From Bacteroidales bacterium (GTDB lineage Bacteria; Bacteroidota; Bacteroidia; Bacteroidales; B18-G4): a stretch of DNA of 34,839 nucleotides. The notes under the pieces are model-generated. The model saw nothing but the letters and a program-made list of their open reading frames with translations, had not been told where the DNA came from and ran no database searches. Position 1 is the first letter of the stretch, and every line of letters starts with the position of its first letter. Shown here piece after piece: positions 7,461 through 16,760 of this stretch. A program made the position numbers and the translations under genes. The DNA is taken from NCBI GenBank assembly GCA_018400295.1, contig JAGYMZ010000026.1:1-34839 (forward strand), in the 5' to 3' direction.

Positions 7461-8393
7461 ATGATGGGGACCGTATTGAAATCGACCGGGAGCTGGTACC
7501 TTGTACAGGCGGAGGATGGGCGGGGTGTGCACTGTACGCTGAAGGGCAAATTCAGGATGCAGGGGAGCAAGGCCACCAATCCGGTATCCGTGGGTGATGT
7601 GGTGGAAATGAGCCTGAACCGTAATGAGGATACCGGCATCATAACGGAGATCAGGCCCAGGCATAATTATATTGTGCGCAGGGCGACCAAGTTATCCAAA
7701 CGTTCCCACATCATTGCCGCGAACATAGATCAGGCCACGCTGATCGTTACCCTGGCCCTGCCACGGACCTCCCTGGGGTTTATCGACCGGTTCCTGATCA
7801 CCTGTGAGGCATATCATATCCCGGCTTCCATTGTGTTCAACAAGGTTGATGTGTATGATGATCCGATGATGGCTCAGATGCGCAGGTATAAGGATATTTA
7901 TGAGCAAGCCGGGTATCCCTGCCTGGAAGTATCTGCGAAAAGCGGGGAGAACCTGGACCGGCTTATACTGATGCTGAAAGATAAGATCACCTTGCTTGCC
8001 GGACATTCGGGCGTGGGAAAGTCCACCCTGATCAATATGATCGAGCCCGGACTGGATCTCAAGACCCGGCCCCTGTCGGAAATGCACCGGAAGGGAAAGC
8101 ATACGACAACCTTTGCAGAGATGTTCCCCTTATCTTCCGGGGGGTTTATCATCGATACCCCCGGGATCAAGGAGTTTGGCCTCTATGATTTCACCCCGGA
8201 GGAGGTCGCCGAACGGTATCCTGAAATGCGTTCCCGCATGCAGGGTTGCAGATACCATAACTGTACGCACATTCATGAGCCGGGGTGTGCGGTAAAAGAA
8301 GCCGTTGAGAAAGGGGATATCCCGTATGAAAGGTACGATAATTACATACGTATTGTGAACGACGATGAACTGTTAAAAAAGGAAAGGAGATAA
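7461..8393 (+). CDS. rsgA: Small ribosomal subunit biogenesis GTPase RsgA
   Basis: RsgA is a circularly permuted GTPase that checks late 30S assembly. The N-terminal OB-fold (about residues 1-70) is followed by NKVD (127-130, G4), then GHSGVGKST (181-189, G1 P-loop), then DTPGIKEFGL (G3). This order is diagnostic. The C-terminal zinc knuckle reads CRYHNCTHIHEPGC (263-276). The length of 310 is normal. Start candidates are GTG 7458, ATG 7461 and ATG 7464; I use 7461. It lies 2 bases before the CBS gene, whose ribosome site AAAGGAG is inside the rsgA end, so the two are co-transcribed. Confidence 0.95.
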   Translation: MMGTVLKSTGSWYLVQAEDGRGVHCTLKGKFRMQGSKATNPVSVGDVVEMSLNRNEDTGIITEIRPRHNYIVRRATKLSKRSHIIAANIDQATLIVTLALPRTSLGFIDRFLITCEAYHIPASIVFNKVDVYDDPMMAQMRRYKDIYEQAGYPCLEVSAKSGENLDRLILMLKDKITLLAGHSGVGKSTLINMIEPGLDLKTRPLSEMHRKGKHTTTFAEMFPLSSGGFIIDTPGIKEFGLYDFTPEEVAERYPEMRSRMQGCRYHNCTHIHEPGCAVKEAVEKGDIPYERYDNYIRIVNDDELLKKERR

Positions 8394-8395
8394 AT

Positions 8396-9073
8396 ATGTA
8401 TGCTTATGAAATAATGACCGATCATATAAGCCCGGTAAAAACTTCCGATGCCGGTGTGGATGCCTTAAGCCTGATGGAGGATTTCAAAGTGTCCCAGCTA
8501 CCCATTGTGAATAATGAGGAGTATCTCGGAATGATCTCGGAAAGGGACATATACACGCTGAACCGGCCGGATGAACCCCTTGGGAACCACAAGCTTTCTT
8601 TGTCCAGGCTCTGCGTGAAAAAAAATGACCACATCTTCGAGGCCATACGCTTGATCGGCATGCATAAGCTTTCGCTGATACCGGTCGTGGATGAGCAGGA
8701 CAAATACATGGGATGCATAACCCTGGAGCAGCTGGCAGTGAGCCTCTCAAAGCTTGACCTGATCAGCAGTCCCGGCGGTATCATCGTCCTGGAGATGAGC
8801 ATCAATAATTATTCCTTGCAGGAGATCACACAGATCGTTGAATCGAACAATGCCCGCATACTCGGACTGTATATTAAAACCAGCGATGATTCCACCCGAA
8901 TGACCGTTACCCTGAAGCTGAACAAAGTGGATATCGTAGCGGTCTTGCAGACCTTTAACCGCTACGATTATATCGTCAAAGCGTCATATTCATATAAAGA
9001 AGATGTTTTTGACGACCTCGAGGACAGGTACCGTTCCCTGATGAATTACCTGGATATTGGAAGGGATACATAA
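8396..9073 (+). CDS. CBS-pair protein with C-terminal ACT-like region
   Basis: The protein has 225 residues. Residues about 1-125 form two CBS motifs (MTDHISPVKTSDAGVDALSL... and HIFEAIRLIGMHKLSLIPVVDEQ), a module that binds adenine nucleotides. Residues about 130-205 (IVLEMSINNYSLQEITQIVE...) look like an ACT-type beta-alpha fold. No enzyme domain or membrane segment is present, so it is probably a cytoplasmic sensor or regulator with unknown partner. It starts 2 bases after rsgA with a good AAAGGAG site and ends 3 bases before the next gene, so translation of all three is likely coupled. A CBS protein near nadK is common in Bacteroidota, which could mean a role in NAD(P) balance; that is inference. 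Confidence 0.8.
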   Translation: MYAYEIMTDHISPVKTSDAGVDALSLMEDFKVSQLPIVNNEEYLGMISERDIYTLNRPDEPLGNHKLSLSRLCVKKNDHIFEAIRLIGMHKLSLIPVVDEQDKYMGCITLEQLAVSLSKLDLISSPGGIIVLEMSINNYSLQEITQIVESNNARILGLYIKTSDDSTRMTVTLKLNKVDIVAVLQTFNRYDYIVKASYSYKEDVFDDLEDRYRSLMNYLDIGRDT

Positions 9074-9076
9074 CCG

Positions 9077-10564
9077 ATGCAGCAGATATGTAAAAAATAC
9101 CTGGCCCCGGTTATCCTCATGTTGCTCGGTTCACCCATCTTTTCCCAGGATAACAAGGGTTCCGTCAAATACAACATGGATACAACGGGCTGGCATGGGC
9201 AGGGCGGGTATGCGGTCGTGGATTCCATTATCCTGAAGGGAAACAAGATCACACGGGAAAGGATCATATACCGGGAACTTTTGTTCCGCGGGAGCGACAG
9301 CATACCCATGGGTTCTCTCGACAGCATCCTGGAACGAAGCCGTGAAAACCTGCTCAACACTTCCCTTTTCAATTTCGTGACCGTCACCGTGGATCATCCC
9401 TCCCGCATCGCCCTGCGCCCGCTGCCGGACACCCATCCCATACAGGTAACCATCGATTTTATTGAGCGCTGGTATGTCTGGCCCTTCCCTATCTTTGAGT
9501 TGTCCGACCGGAATTTTAATGCATGGCTGGAATCCAGGGATTTTGGACGGGTCAGCTACGGGGCATTCATTACCTGGGAGAATTTCAGGGGAAGGATGGA
9601 AACGCTCAAGCTCAGGCTGCGATTTGGTTATGATGAACAATACGACCTGTTCTACAAGGTCCCATACATAAATAAGAAAGAAACCCTTGGCATAGGCTTT
9701 GGCGTGGGCATGTCGTTTAACCATGAAACCGCTTATCAGACGGAAGATAATAAGCTATTGTATTTTAAGGACAGCGATGCGTATGTAAAAAAAGAGACCT
9801 TTTCCTATATACAGTTGCACCGGAGGAAAAATATGTACAATTCCCATGTCCTGGAGCTGAAGTATCATTCCCGTCATTTCAGCGATACGTTGCTGGCCCT
9901 GAACCCCGGTTACAGCGGGAGCCAGTCTACCCGGCTGAATTATTTCACCCTGTATTATTTGTACAAGAGCGATTTCCGGGATTTCAAATCCTATCCCCTG
10001 ACCGGGTATTATTTTGATGCAGGGTTCAGGAAAACCGGACTGGGTCTGATGGCAGACAATGAACTGGATTTTTTGTCGGTGATGGCCACGTTCAGAAAAT
10101 ACTGGCAGATGCAGCGCAGATGGTTTTTTGCCTGGGGGCTGAACGCCAGGTTTTCCAGCCGGGGGGAGCAACCATTCTTCCTTCAGCGCGGATTGGGTTA
10201 CGGACGGGATTTTGTGCGCTCTTATGAATACTATGTGATCCAGGGCCAGAATTACGGGATCTTTAAATCCAGTGTAAAATTCGCCCTGTTGCCTCCCAGG
10301 GTTTCCGAGATCGGATTTATTCCGACAGAAAAGTTCAGTAAGATCCATTACGCCCTTTATGTAAAGCTTTTTGCCGACATGGGCTATGCAGATGATCCAT
10401 ATGCGGATCCGGCATCCCACAATACACTTGAAAATGCATTGCTTATCGGATATGGGGTGGGGGTGGACCTGGTAACCTATTATGATGTGGTTATCCGCGC
10501 CGAGCTTTCCAGAAACCGGATGGGTGAAACCGGTGTGTTTATTCATTTTATGGCAGCCATATAA
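9077..10564 (+). CDS. Small POTRA-containing Omp85/BamA-like outer-membrane protein
   Basis: This 495-residue protein begins with a signal peptide (about residues 1-23, cleaved near SPIFSQ). One POTRA-like domain follows (VVDSIILKGNKITRERIIYRE... NLLNTSLFNFVTVTV, about 48-115). The rest has alternating hydrophobic residues typical of a 16-strand barrel and ends in GVFIHFMAAI. The barrel motif VRGY/F of Omp85 proteins appears as VRSY at 380-383 (DFVRSYEYY). It is much shorter than BamA (892 residues, encoded 3 kb downstream) and has one POTRA instead of five, so it is a paralogue rather than the core Bam component. It could insert or export lipids or proteins at the outer membrane; the substrate is unknown. 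It lies 3 bases after the CBS gene and is therefore in the rsgA transcription unit. Confidence 0.75.
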   Translation: MQQICKKYLAPVILMLLGSPIFSQDNKGSVKYNMDTTGWHGQGGYAVVDSIILKGNKITRERIIYRELLFRGSDSIPMGSLDSILERSRENLLNTSLFNFVTVTVDHPSRIALRPLPDTHPIQVTIDFIERWYVWPFPIFELSDRNFNAWLESRDFGRVSYGAFITWENFRGRMETLKLRLRFGYDEQYDLFYKVPYINKKETLGIGFGVGMSFNHETAYQTEDNKLLYFKDSDAYVKKETFSYIQLHRRKNMYNSHVLELKYHSRHFSDTLLALNPGYSGSQSTRLNYFTLYYLYKSDFRDFKSYPLTGYYFDAGFRKTGLGLMADNELDFLSVMATFRKYWQMQRRWFFAWGLNARFSSRGEQPFFLQRGLGYGRDFVRSYEYYVIQGQNYGIFKSSVKFALLPPRVSEIGFIPTEKFSKIHYALYVKLFADMGYADDPYADPASHNTLENALLIGYGVGVDLVTYYDVVIRAELSRNRMGETGVFIHFMAAI

Positions 10565-10671
10565 ATCCGGTGCATGCCTGTTCCCTCGCGCCTGGGTCAC
10601 CCATGTTTTCTGCTGTACATCGTGGGGGAATAATTGTTAAATAATGTTAAGTCCCTAAAGGATAATTCCCT

Positions 10672-10679
10672 TAATTTTG
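10672..10679 (+). promoter_or_regulatory. Predicted -7 box of nadK
   Basis: TAATTTTG matches TAnnTTTG exactly and sits in the 204-base gap before nadK. The -33 region is weak (TTAAG about 21 bases upstream). The box predicts a leader of about 80 nt and argues against any nadK start upstream of it. I see nothing else clear in the gap. Confidence 0.55.
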
Positions 10680-10768
10680 TAAACTTGCATCGTTTTCAAG
10701 GAGTTGGGGTCCCGGACAGCCGGGATGGCGGGGAATGGGTGCTTGCATTGGAAATCAATTCACATCAT

Positions 10769-11647
10769 ATGAATATTGCCTTATTTGGGAAATCGGTTGC
10801 CGATGAGCATGTGGGATATCTGGACCAGATGTTGCGCAGGCTGGAACATCATCAGGCCTCCCTGAAGATTTACAAGCCCTATTTCAACCAGGTCAGGGAT
10901 AAGGTAGCGCTCCCTGATTCTTTCGATCTGTTTACGGAATATTACGAATTGGCAGGAAGCACGGACTTCTTGTTTTCTGTGGGCGGTGACGGCACCCTGT
11001 TGGATACCATGACCCTGGTGCGGGATTCCGGCATTCCCGTTCTGGGCATCAACCTTGGCCGGCTGGGCTTTTTGTCCAGTATTTCCAGGAACGATATCAT
11101 GCCTGCCATCGACAAGTTATTCAACAAGGAATATATGCTGGATAAACGGACCCTGCTGGGACTGAAAACACAGAGCAACCTGTTCGGCAAGCTGAATTAT
11201 GCATTGAATGATCTGGCGATCAACCGAAAGGATTCTAATTCCCTGATCGTGACACATGTATATATTGATGATGTTTTTTTAAATTCCTATTGGTCGGACG
11301 GGCTCATCGTAGCCACCCCGACAGGTTCGACTGCCTATTCGCTGAGCAGCGGCGGGCCCATACTTACTCCGGGTTCGGAGAATTTCGTCATAACGCCCAT
11401 TGCACCGCACAATTTAACGATGCGGCCCATCGTTATATCAGACAAAAGTCGCGTTCGTATTCTCGTTGAAGGAAGGGATGAACAATTCTTTGTCAGCCTG
11501 GATTCAAGGACTGAGGTTATTGATTCTTCCGTCGAATTATACATTGAAAAGGAAAAATTCAATATAAACCTGGTTCAGATCGCCAGCAAAACATTTTTTT
11601 CTACGATCAGGGATAAATTAAATTGGGGACTTGACATCAGAAATTGA
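10769..11647 (+). CDS. nadK: NAD kinase
   Basis: NadK phosphorylates NAD to NADP in the cytoplasm. The catalytic GGDGT motif is at residues 72-76 (D74), followed by NLGRLGFLS, NDLAINR and SDGLIVATPTGSTAYSLSSGGP, the full signature set. The start ATG 10769 (MNIALFGKSV) gives 292 residues, the normal length. The frame is open further upstream to 10634, but that extension spans the promoter box and has no family similarity. It begins the cluster nadK - porG-like - uppS - bamA - ompH - ompH, a conserved Bacteroidota order. Confidence 0.95.
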   Translation: MNIALFGKSVADEHVGYLDQMLRRLEHHQASLKIYKPYFNQVRDKVALPDSFDLFTEYYELAGSTDFLFSVGGDGTLLDTMTLVRDSGIPVLGINLGRLGFLSSISRNDIMPAIDKLFNKEYMLDKRTLLGLKTQSNLFGKLNYALNDLAINRKDSNSLIVTHVYIDDVFLNSYWSDGLIVATPTGSTAYSLSSGGPILTPGSENFVITPIAPHNLTMRPIVISDKSRVRILVEGRDEQFFVSLDSRTEVIDSSVELYIEKEKFNINLVQIASKTFFSTIRDKLNWGLDIRN

Positions 11648-11668
11648 TAAAAGTCCGTTTCTTTGCAA

Positions 11669-12481
11669 ATGATGCTACAAAGAGTATTAATCATAATGAT
11701 CATTCTGTCAGCTTCTTATTATGCTTCCGCCCAGAGAAGTTTTGAGTTGGGTTTGTTCGGGGGCGGTTCGTATTATGTAGGCGATCTGAATCCGTATAAG
11801 CATTTCATACAGACCGATGTCGCTTATGGTGCTTTGCTGAGGTATCATATAAACCCGCGCTGGGCGGTTAAGGCAAGTGTTTCCCGCGGGAATCTCCTGG
11901 GTGATGATGAGGTTACCGGGGCGAATGCCGGGCGTCAGCTCAGTTTTGAATCATCGCTAACCGATGTGTCTGCGATCCTGGAACTGAATTTCCTGGATTA
12001 TATCACCGGAAGCACCCGGGATATTATGGCACCCTATATATTTGCCGGCGTTTCTTTTTTCACATTCAACCCCCGGGCCGGTGGTGTGGATTTGAACGAA
12101 ATCGGGACAGAAGGGCAACACACCGGCTATGACGGACGGGAACCCTATGATCTGTACGGGTTTGCCATTCCTTTCGGGTTTGGGTTTAAATACAGCATTA
12201 ATAAGCGGCTGGGCCTGGGCCTGGAGTGGGGGATGAGAAAGACCTTTACCGATTACCTGGATGATGTGAGCACCACGTATTATCTGGATGCAGAGCAGAT
12301 TGATCCGGACAACCCGGCCCAGGTGCTTTCCGATCCTGCTCTCAGCCATAAGCCCGGAATGCAACGGGGCGACCCGAAAACGAATGACTGGTATAATTTT
12401 ACAGGGATCTCCCTGACATATAAATTCAATTTGTTCAAACGATATCGCTGTGTGGATTACGGGGTCCGGAGGAAATACTGA
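11669..12481 (+). CDS. porG: PorG-like (DUF6089) outer-membrane beta-barrel protein
   Basis: The protein has about 270 residues with a signal peptide (hydrophobic core IIMIILSASYYA, cleavage near ASAQ). The mature part begins RSFELGLFGGGSYYVGDLNP, typical of the DUF6089 family, followed by amphipathic strands of a small barrel. In Porphyromonas gingivalis, PorG is a barrel needed for type IX secretion and is encoded beside uppS and bamA. The same neighbours here support the call. Other T9SS genes are not in the window, so function is inferred from family and synteny. The start is ATG 11669 or 11672; an in-frame TTG at 11663 overlaps a TTTCTTTG box (one mismatch to the -7 consensus). It is 21 bases after nadK. 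Confidence 0.72.
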   Translation: MMLQRVLIIMIILSASYYASAQRSFELGLFGGGSYYVGDLNPYKHFIQTDVAYGALLRYHINPRWAVKASVSRGNLLGDDEVTGANAGRQLSFESSLTDVSAILELNFLDYITGSTRDIMAPYIFAGVSFFTFNPRAGGVDLNEIGTEGQHTGYDGREPYDLYGFAIPFGFGFKYSINKRLGLGLEWGMRKTFTDYLDDVSTTYYLDAEQIDPDNPAQVLSDPALSHKPGMQRGDPKTNDWYNFTGISLTYKFNLFKRYRCVDYGVRRKY

Positions 12482-12523
12482 TCATTTCTGCCTGATCGCC
12501 TGCTGCCCGGCATCGTTTTTATT

Positions 12524-13276
12524 ATGAGCCTGAAAGATAAAATTGACAAAGCACATCTGCCCAAGCATGTTGCCATCATCATGGATGGGAATGGACGATG
12601 GGCCAAAATGCGCGGGAAGTCCAGGATCGCCGGTCATAAAAACGGTGTGACTTCCGTTCGCGAATCGGCGGAGGCTGCCGCTGAGCTGGGTGTCAATTAT
12701 CTTACCCTGTATGCATTTTCCACCGAAAACTGGTCCAGGCCAAAATATGAGATCGATGCCCTGATGCATTTGTTGCTCAAAACCATCAGCACAGAGACCC
12801 GCACCCTGAATAAGAATAACATCCGGTTGGCAGCCATTGGCAACCTGGACCTGCTCCCCAGGAACATACACAACAGCCTGGTGCGTGCCATCGAAGATAC
12901 TTCAGGCAATACCCGGATGACGCTGGTCCTTGCCCTGAGCTACAGTTCCCGCTGGGAGATCACCCAGGCCGTTAAAAAGATCGCGGAGGAATCCAGGCAG
13001 GGTACGCTTGATCCCGGCCTGATAAGTCCCTCGTGGTTCAGCTCCTATCTCACCACCAGCGGCATCCCTGATCCGGAGCTTCTGATCCGGACCAGCGGCG
13101 AGCAGCGGATCAGCAATTTTATGTTATGGCAGATCGCCTATACCGAACTATATTTTACCGGGGTATTGTGGCCGGATTTCAGAAAGGAAGATCTTTATGA
13201 AGCGATCCTGGACTACCAGCAAAGGGAAAGAAGGTTTGGAAAGATCAGTGAACAACTAAATGCAAATAACTCATAA
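12524..13276 (+). CDS. uppS: Isoprenyl transferase (undecaprenyl diphosphate synthase)
   Basis: UppS condenses isopentenyl diphosphate onto farnesyl diphosphate to give C55 undecaprenyl diphosphate, the lipid carrier for wall and O-antigen synthesis. The catalytic MDGNGRWA is at residues 20-27 (D21). It is followed by AGHKNG, LTLYAFSTENWSRP, and the C-terminal LIRTSGEQRISNF and AYTELYFTGVLWPDF motifs, all intact. The 250-residue length is normal. Its TAA stop shares one base with the bamA ATG (TAATG), indicating translational coupling. Confidence 0.96.
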   Translation: MSLKDKIDKAHLPKHVAIIMDGNGRWAKMRGKSRIAGHKNGVTSVRESAEAAAELGVNYLTLYAFSTENWSRPKYEIDALMHLLLKTISTETRTLNKNNIRLAAIGNLDLLPRNIHNSLVRAIEDTSGNTRMTLVLALSYSSRWEITQAVKKIAEESRQGTLDPGLISPSWFSSYLTTSGIPDPELLIRTSGEQRISNFMLWQIAYTELYFTGVLWPDFRKEDLYEAILDYQQRERRFGKISEQLNANNS

Positions 13277-15954
13277 TGATATTTATATCAGGCTTCTTCA
13301 ACTTCGTGACGTGCATTTCTTATACATGGAGACCCATTGGTGTTTTTTTGATGATCCTGGTTGTACCGTTGATTTCCCAAAGTCAGGTGCAGATTGGGGA
13401 TGATATTGACCTGATCGATTATTCCAATCCCATTGAGTATGAGATCGGCGGCATCACCGTGTCGGGCGTTCAGTACCTGGACCAGAACGTACTGGTCCTT
13501 TTGTCGGGATTGAAAGTGGGCGACCGCATTAAGGTGCCGGGCCAGGAGATCACCCAGGCCATCAAAAAGCTGTGGGACCAGGGCCTGTTCGAGAACATAC
13601 GGATCTCTATCTCTAAAATACAGGGCGACTTGATTTTCCTGGATATATACCTTGAGGAACGCCCCAGGCTTTCAAAGTTTTCCTTCAAAGGCGTCAAAAA
13701 AACAGAAGCCGACAAACTGCGTGAAGATATGCGGTTGGTACGGGGGGATGTTGTTACCGACAACCTGCTGATGCGTGTTCAAAATACCATTAAAAGGTAT
13801 TACAGCGACAAGGGTTTTTTGAATGCGGAGGTGGACATTGAACAGGTGCAGGATACAACCCGGCCCAATAATGTAAGCCTTGTCCTGAAGATCGACAAAA
13901 ATTCCCGGATCAAAATATATAACATCAACATTTATGGGAATAAGGACCTGAGTGCGCAGCAACTCAAGCGTGCGTTCAAGGAAACCAAGGAAAAGGGCAT
14001 TTTCAACCCCCTTAACGATGCGGAGATACTGTTCTTTGACATAGTGAAAGACGTACTTCATCTTCAGTTTATGGATATCATCGGTGATTTTCAGGTATGG
14101 GCCGATGAAAATATGCGCATCCGCTTATTCAAATCTTCGAAGTTTATTGAGGAGGACTACCAGGAGGACAGGAAAAAGCTCATCAATAAATATCATTCCC
14201 TCGGATACCGCGATGCTTCGATCCTGAAGGATTCCATTTATCCGCATGATGACAAGAGCATCAATATAGACATCTACCTGAACGAAGGGGATAAGTATTA
14301 TTTCAGGAACATCACCTGGGTAGGGAATACCAAGTATACGAACGAGCAGCTGGATCAGGTGCTCAAGATCAAAAAAGGGGATATTTATAACCGGGATGTT
14401 TTGGAAACGAACCTGAACTTTAACCAGACCGGGCCGGATGTCAGTTCCCTCTACCTGGATGACGGATACCTGTTTTTCAGCGTTAACCCTGTGGAGGTAC
14501 TGGTGGAAAACGATTCCATCGATATTGAGATCCGCATACGGGAGGGCAGGCAGGCGACGGTTAACCGGGTATCCGTCCGGGGAAATACAAAGACCAACGA
14601 CCATGTGATCATGCGTGAGGTGCGCACCCGGCCGGGACAATTGTTCAGCCGGTCGGATATCATCCGTACCATCCGTGAGCTGGGCCAGCTGGGGTACTTT
14701 GATGCGGAGAGCATCACCCCGGATGTCGTCCCGGACCCGGAAAAGGGCAATGTGGACATCACTTACGCGGTGGAGGAAACTTCGGCCGACCAGATCGAAC
14801 TGTCGGGCGGGTGGGGATACGGCCGCATCATCGGTACCCTGGGGGTGTCCTTTAATAATTTTTCCCTGCGCAACATGTTCAACAAGGAGGCCTGGAAACC
14901 CATCCCTTCCGGAGACGGACAACGGCTCAGCCTTCGCGTTCAGTCGTACGGGCGTGGATATATCAGCTATAGCGCATCCTTCACCGAGCCCTGGCTGGGC
15001 GGCAAAAAGCCCAATGCCTTCAGTGTATCCTATTACCATTCCAACTATACCAATGGACTGGACCGGGACCATATCAATTATGCTTCCTTTAAGATCAACG
15101 GGTTGTCCTTCGGCCTGGGCAGGCGGCTGAAATGGCCCGACGATTACTTTACGCTGTATCAGGGCATCAATCTGCAGCGGTATGATCTGCACAACTGGTC
15201 GCGCATCGTTTCCGAAGGGACGGGAACGGGCTTTTACAATAATTTCAGCTATAACGTCATCCTGGGCAGGAGTTCCATCACGCCCAGCCCTACCTATCCG
15301 CGCGGCGGATCGGATATTTCCCTGTCGCTCAAGCTCACGCCCCCGTATTCCCTGTTTTCTGAAAAGGATTATGCCACACTGGACCCCGCCGAAAAATACC
15401 GTTGGATCGAATACCATAAGTGGAAAGTTAAAGCATCTTTTTTCCAGGAAATTGCCGAGAAGCTGGTGATGCATGCCAGGGTGAAATATGGTTTCCTGGG
15501 TAAATACAATAATGACATCGGGGTAACTCCCTTTGAACGCTTCTATCTTGGTGGCGACGGCCTGACCGGATATAACCAGATGGACGGCCGGGAGATCATA
15601 GGAATGCGCGGATACGACCAGCCCCGCCTGATCAGCCCGGACATTATACAGAACAGCGGGGTGGGTGGTACAGCCTATGCAAAATATACCCTGGAGCTAA
15701 GGTATCCCCTAAGCCTGAACCCCATGTCCACCATTTATGTCATGGGCTTTTTGGAAGCCGGCAACAACTGGGTTTCGTTTAAGGATTTTAATCCCTTTGA
15801 GGTATACCGTTCCGCGGGGGTCGGTGTCAGGATCTTCCTGCCTATGTTCGGTATGCTCGGACTGGATTGGGGTTACGGGTTTGACGACCCGCTGATCCCG
15901 GATGTGAACGGTGGCGGCAATTTCCACTTTTCCATCAACCAGTCTATCGATTAA
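13276..15954 (+). CDS. bamA: Outer-membrane protein assembly factor BamA
   Basis: BamA folds and inserts beta-barrels in the outer membrane. The 892-residue protein has a signal region ending near ISQSQ (about residue 36) and five POTRA domains: ITVSGVQYLDQNVL..., LSKFSFKGVKKTEA..., IYNINIYGNKDLSA..., FRNITWVGNTKYTN... and VNRVSVRGNTKTND.... A 16-strand barrel starts at about residue 510 (SGGWGYGRIIGTLG). The lid-loop motif MRGYDQ lies at 777-782. The N-terminus before the hydrophobic core is long, so a start at an internal ATG (residue 26) is possible. The 1-base overlap with uppS favours 13276. Two ompH genes follow. Confidence 0.96.
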   Translation: MIFISGFFNFVTCISYTWRPIGVFLMILVVPLISQSQVQIGDDIDLIDYSNPIEYEIGGITVSGVQYLDQNVLVLLSGLKVGDRIKVPGQEITQAIKKLWDQGLFENIRISISKIQGDLIFLDIYLEERPRLSKFSFKGVKKTEADKLREDMRLVRGDVVTDNLLMRVQNTIKRYYSDKGFLNAEVDIEQVQDTTRPNNVSLVLKIDKNSRIKIYNINIYGNKDLSAQQLKRAFKETKEKGIFNPLNDAEILFFDIVKDVLHLQFMDIIGDFQVWADENMRIRLFKSSKFIEEDYQEDRKKLINKYHSLGYRDASILKDSIYPHDDKSINIDIYLNEGDKYYFRNITWVGNTKYTNEQLDQVLKIKKGDIYNRDVLETNLNFNQTGPDVSSLYLDDGYLFFSVNPVEVLVENDSIDIEIRIREGRQATVNRVSVRGNTKTNDHVIMREVRTRPGQLFSRSDIIRTIRELGQLGYFDAESITPDVVPDPEKGNVDITYAVEETSADQIELSGGWGYGRIIGTLGVSFNNFSLRNMFNKEAWKPIPSGDGQRLSLRVQSYGRGYISYSASFTEPWLGGKKPNAFSVSYYHSNYTNGLDRDHINYASFKINGLSFGLGRRLKWPDDYFTLYQGINLQRYDLHNWSRIVSEGTGTGFYNNFSYNVILGRSSITPSPTYPRGGSDISLSLKLTPPYSLFSEKDYATLDPAEKYRWIEYHKWKVKASFFQEIAEKLVMHARVKYGFLGKYNNDIGVTPFERFYLGGDGLTGYNQMDGREIIGMRGYDQPRLISPDIIQNSGVGGTAYAKYTLELRYPLSLNPMSTIYVMGFLEAGNNWVSFKDFNPFEVYRSAGVGVRIFLPMFGMLGLDWGYGFDDPLIPDVNGGGNFHFSINQSID

Positions 15955-16004
15955 CTATGGCAGGCTTTTTGTTTGAATGGATCATAAAAAATAAAAGAAC
16001 GCAT

Positions 16005-16631
16005 ATGAAAAAGATCGTTTTAATTTCAGCATTGGTTATGGCATTTTCTGTGGTATATGCCCAGAAGTATGCTTATGTAAATACAGAATATATCCTGGAA
16101 AACATACCGGAATATACCGATGCACAGGACATTCTGGATGAACTTGCCATCAAGTGGCAAAAAGAGGTCGAAGAGAAGTTTGCGGAGGTAGATGAATTGT
16201 ACAGCGCTTATCAGGCTGATGCAGTGCTGCTTCCTGAAGACATGAAGCAGCAGCGTGAAAATGAGATCATCCGTAAGGAAAAAGAGGCCAAGGACCTTCA
16301 GAAGCAACGCTTTGGCCGTAACGGCGACCTTTTTGACCGAAGGCAGGAATTGATACAGCCCATTCAGGAAAAGGTGTACAATGCCATCGAAACGGTTGCC
16401 ACGGTGAATAATTATGCATTTGTATTTGACCGCGCCGGCAGCCTTTCGATCTTGTTTGCCAAAGACCGGTACGATATCAGCGATGAGGTACTGGATGAGG
16501 TGGGAAGTGTCATGCAGACGGTCCGGAAGGAAGACCGGGTACAGCCGACGCAGGCCGTGACCACCCAAAAAGGCACGCAGGACAATACCGAAGGCGTCAA
16601 CAAAATGATCAATAAGATGAAAGACAAATAA
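16005..16631 (+). CDS. OmpH/Skp family periplasmic chaperone (first copy)
   Basis: Skp-type chaperones hold unfolded barrel proteins in the periplasm for BamA. The protein of 208 residues has a clear signal peptide (MKKIVLISALVMAFSVVYA, cut before QKYAYVN). It continues with the family opening YAYVNTEYILENIPEY and a long charged helical arm (about residues 45-115). The fold-back FVFDRAGSLSILFAK is followed by a hydrophilic tail rich in Q, T and K (residues 175-208), longer than in the second copy. ATG 16005 is chosen because the signal peptide starts there; the frame is open back to 15957. It follows bamA by 50 bases. Confidence 0.9.
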   Translation: MKKIVLISALVMAFSVVYAQKYAYVNTEYILENIPEYTDAQDILDELAIKWQKEVEEKFAEVDELYSAYQADAVLLPEDMKQQRENEIIRKEKEAKDLQKQRFGRNGDLFDRRQELIQPIQEKVYNAIETVATVNNYAFVFDRAGSLSILFAKDRYDISDEVLDEVGSVMQTVRKEDRVQPTQAVTTQKGTQDNTEGVNKMINKMKDK

Positions 16632-16760
16632 TTTCAACCACCCGGACAGGGGAAGCTTTCACCTTGCATGAACCCGGGCATGGATCTTTGGTCCGTTGAA
16701 TGACCTTCGCAGGGAAGCAGGGAAATTCGTAAAAAATTTTTAATCCACGGATTTATTATA

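Noticed and set aside
14125-15474. 449-codon minus-strand frame inside bamA
   Set aside because: Antisense to clear POTRA and barrel coding sequence, with no recognisable motifs.
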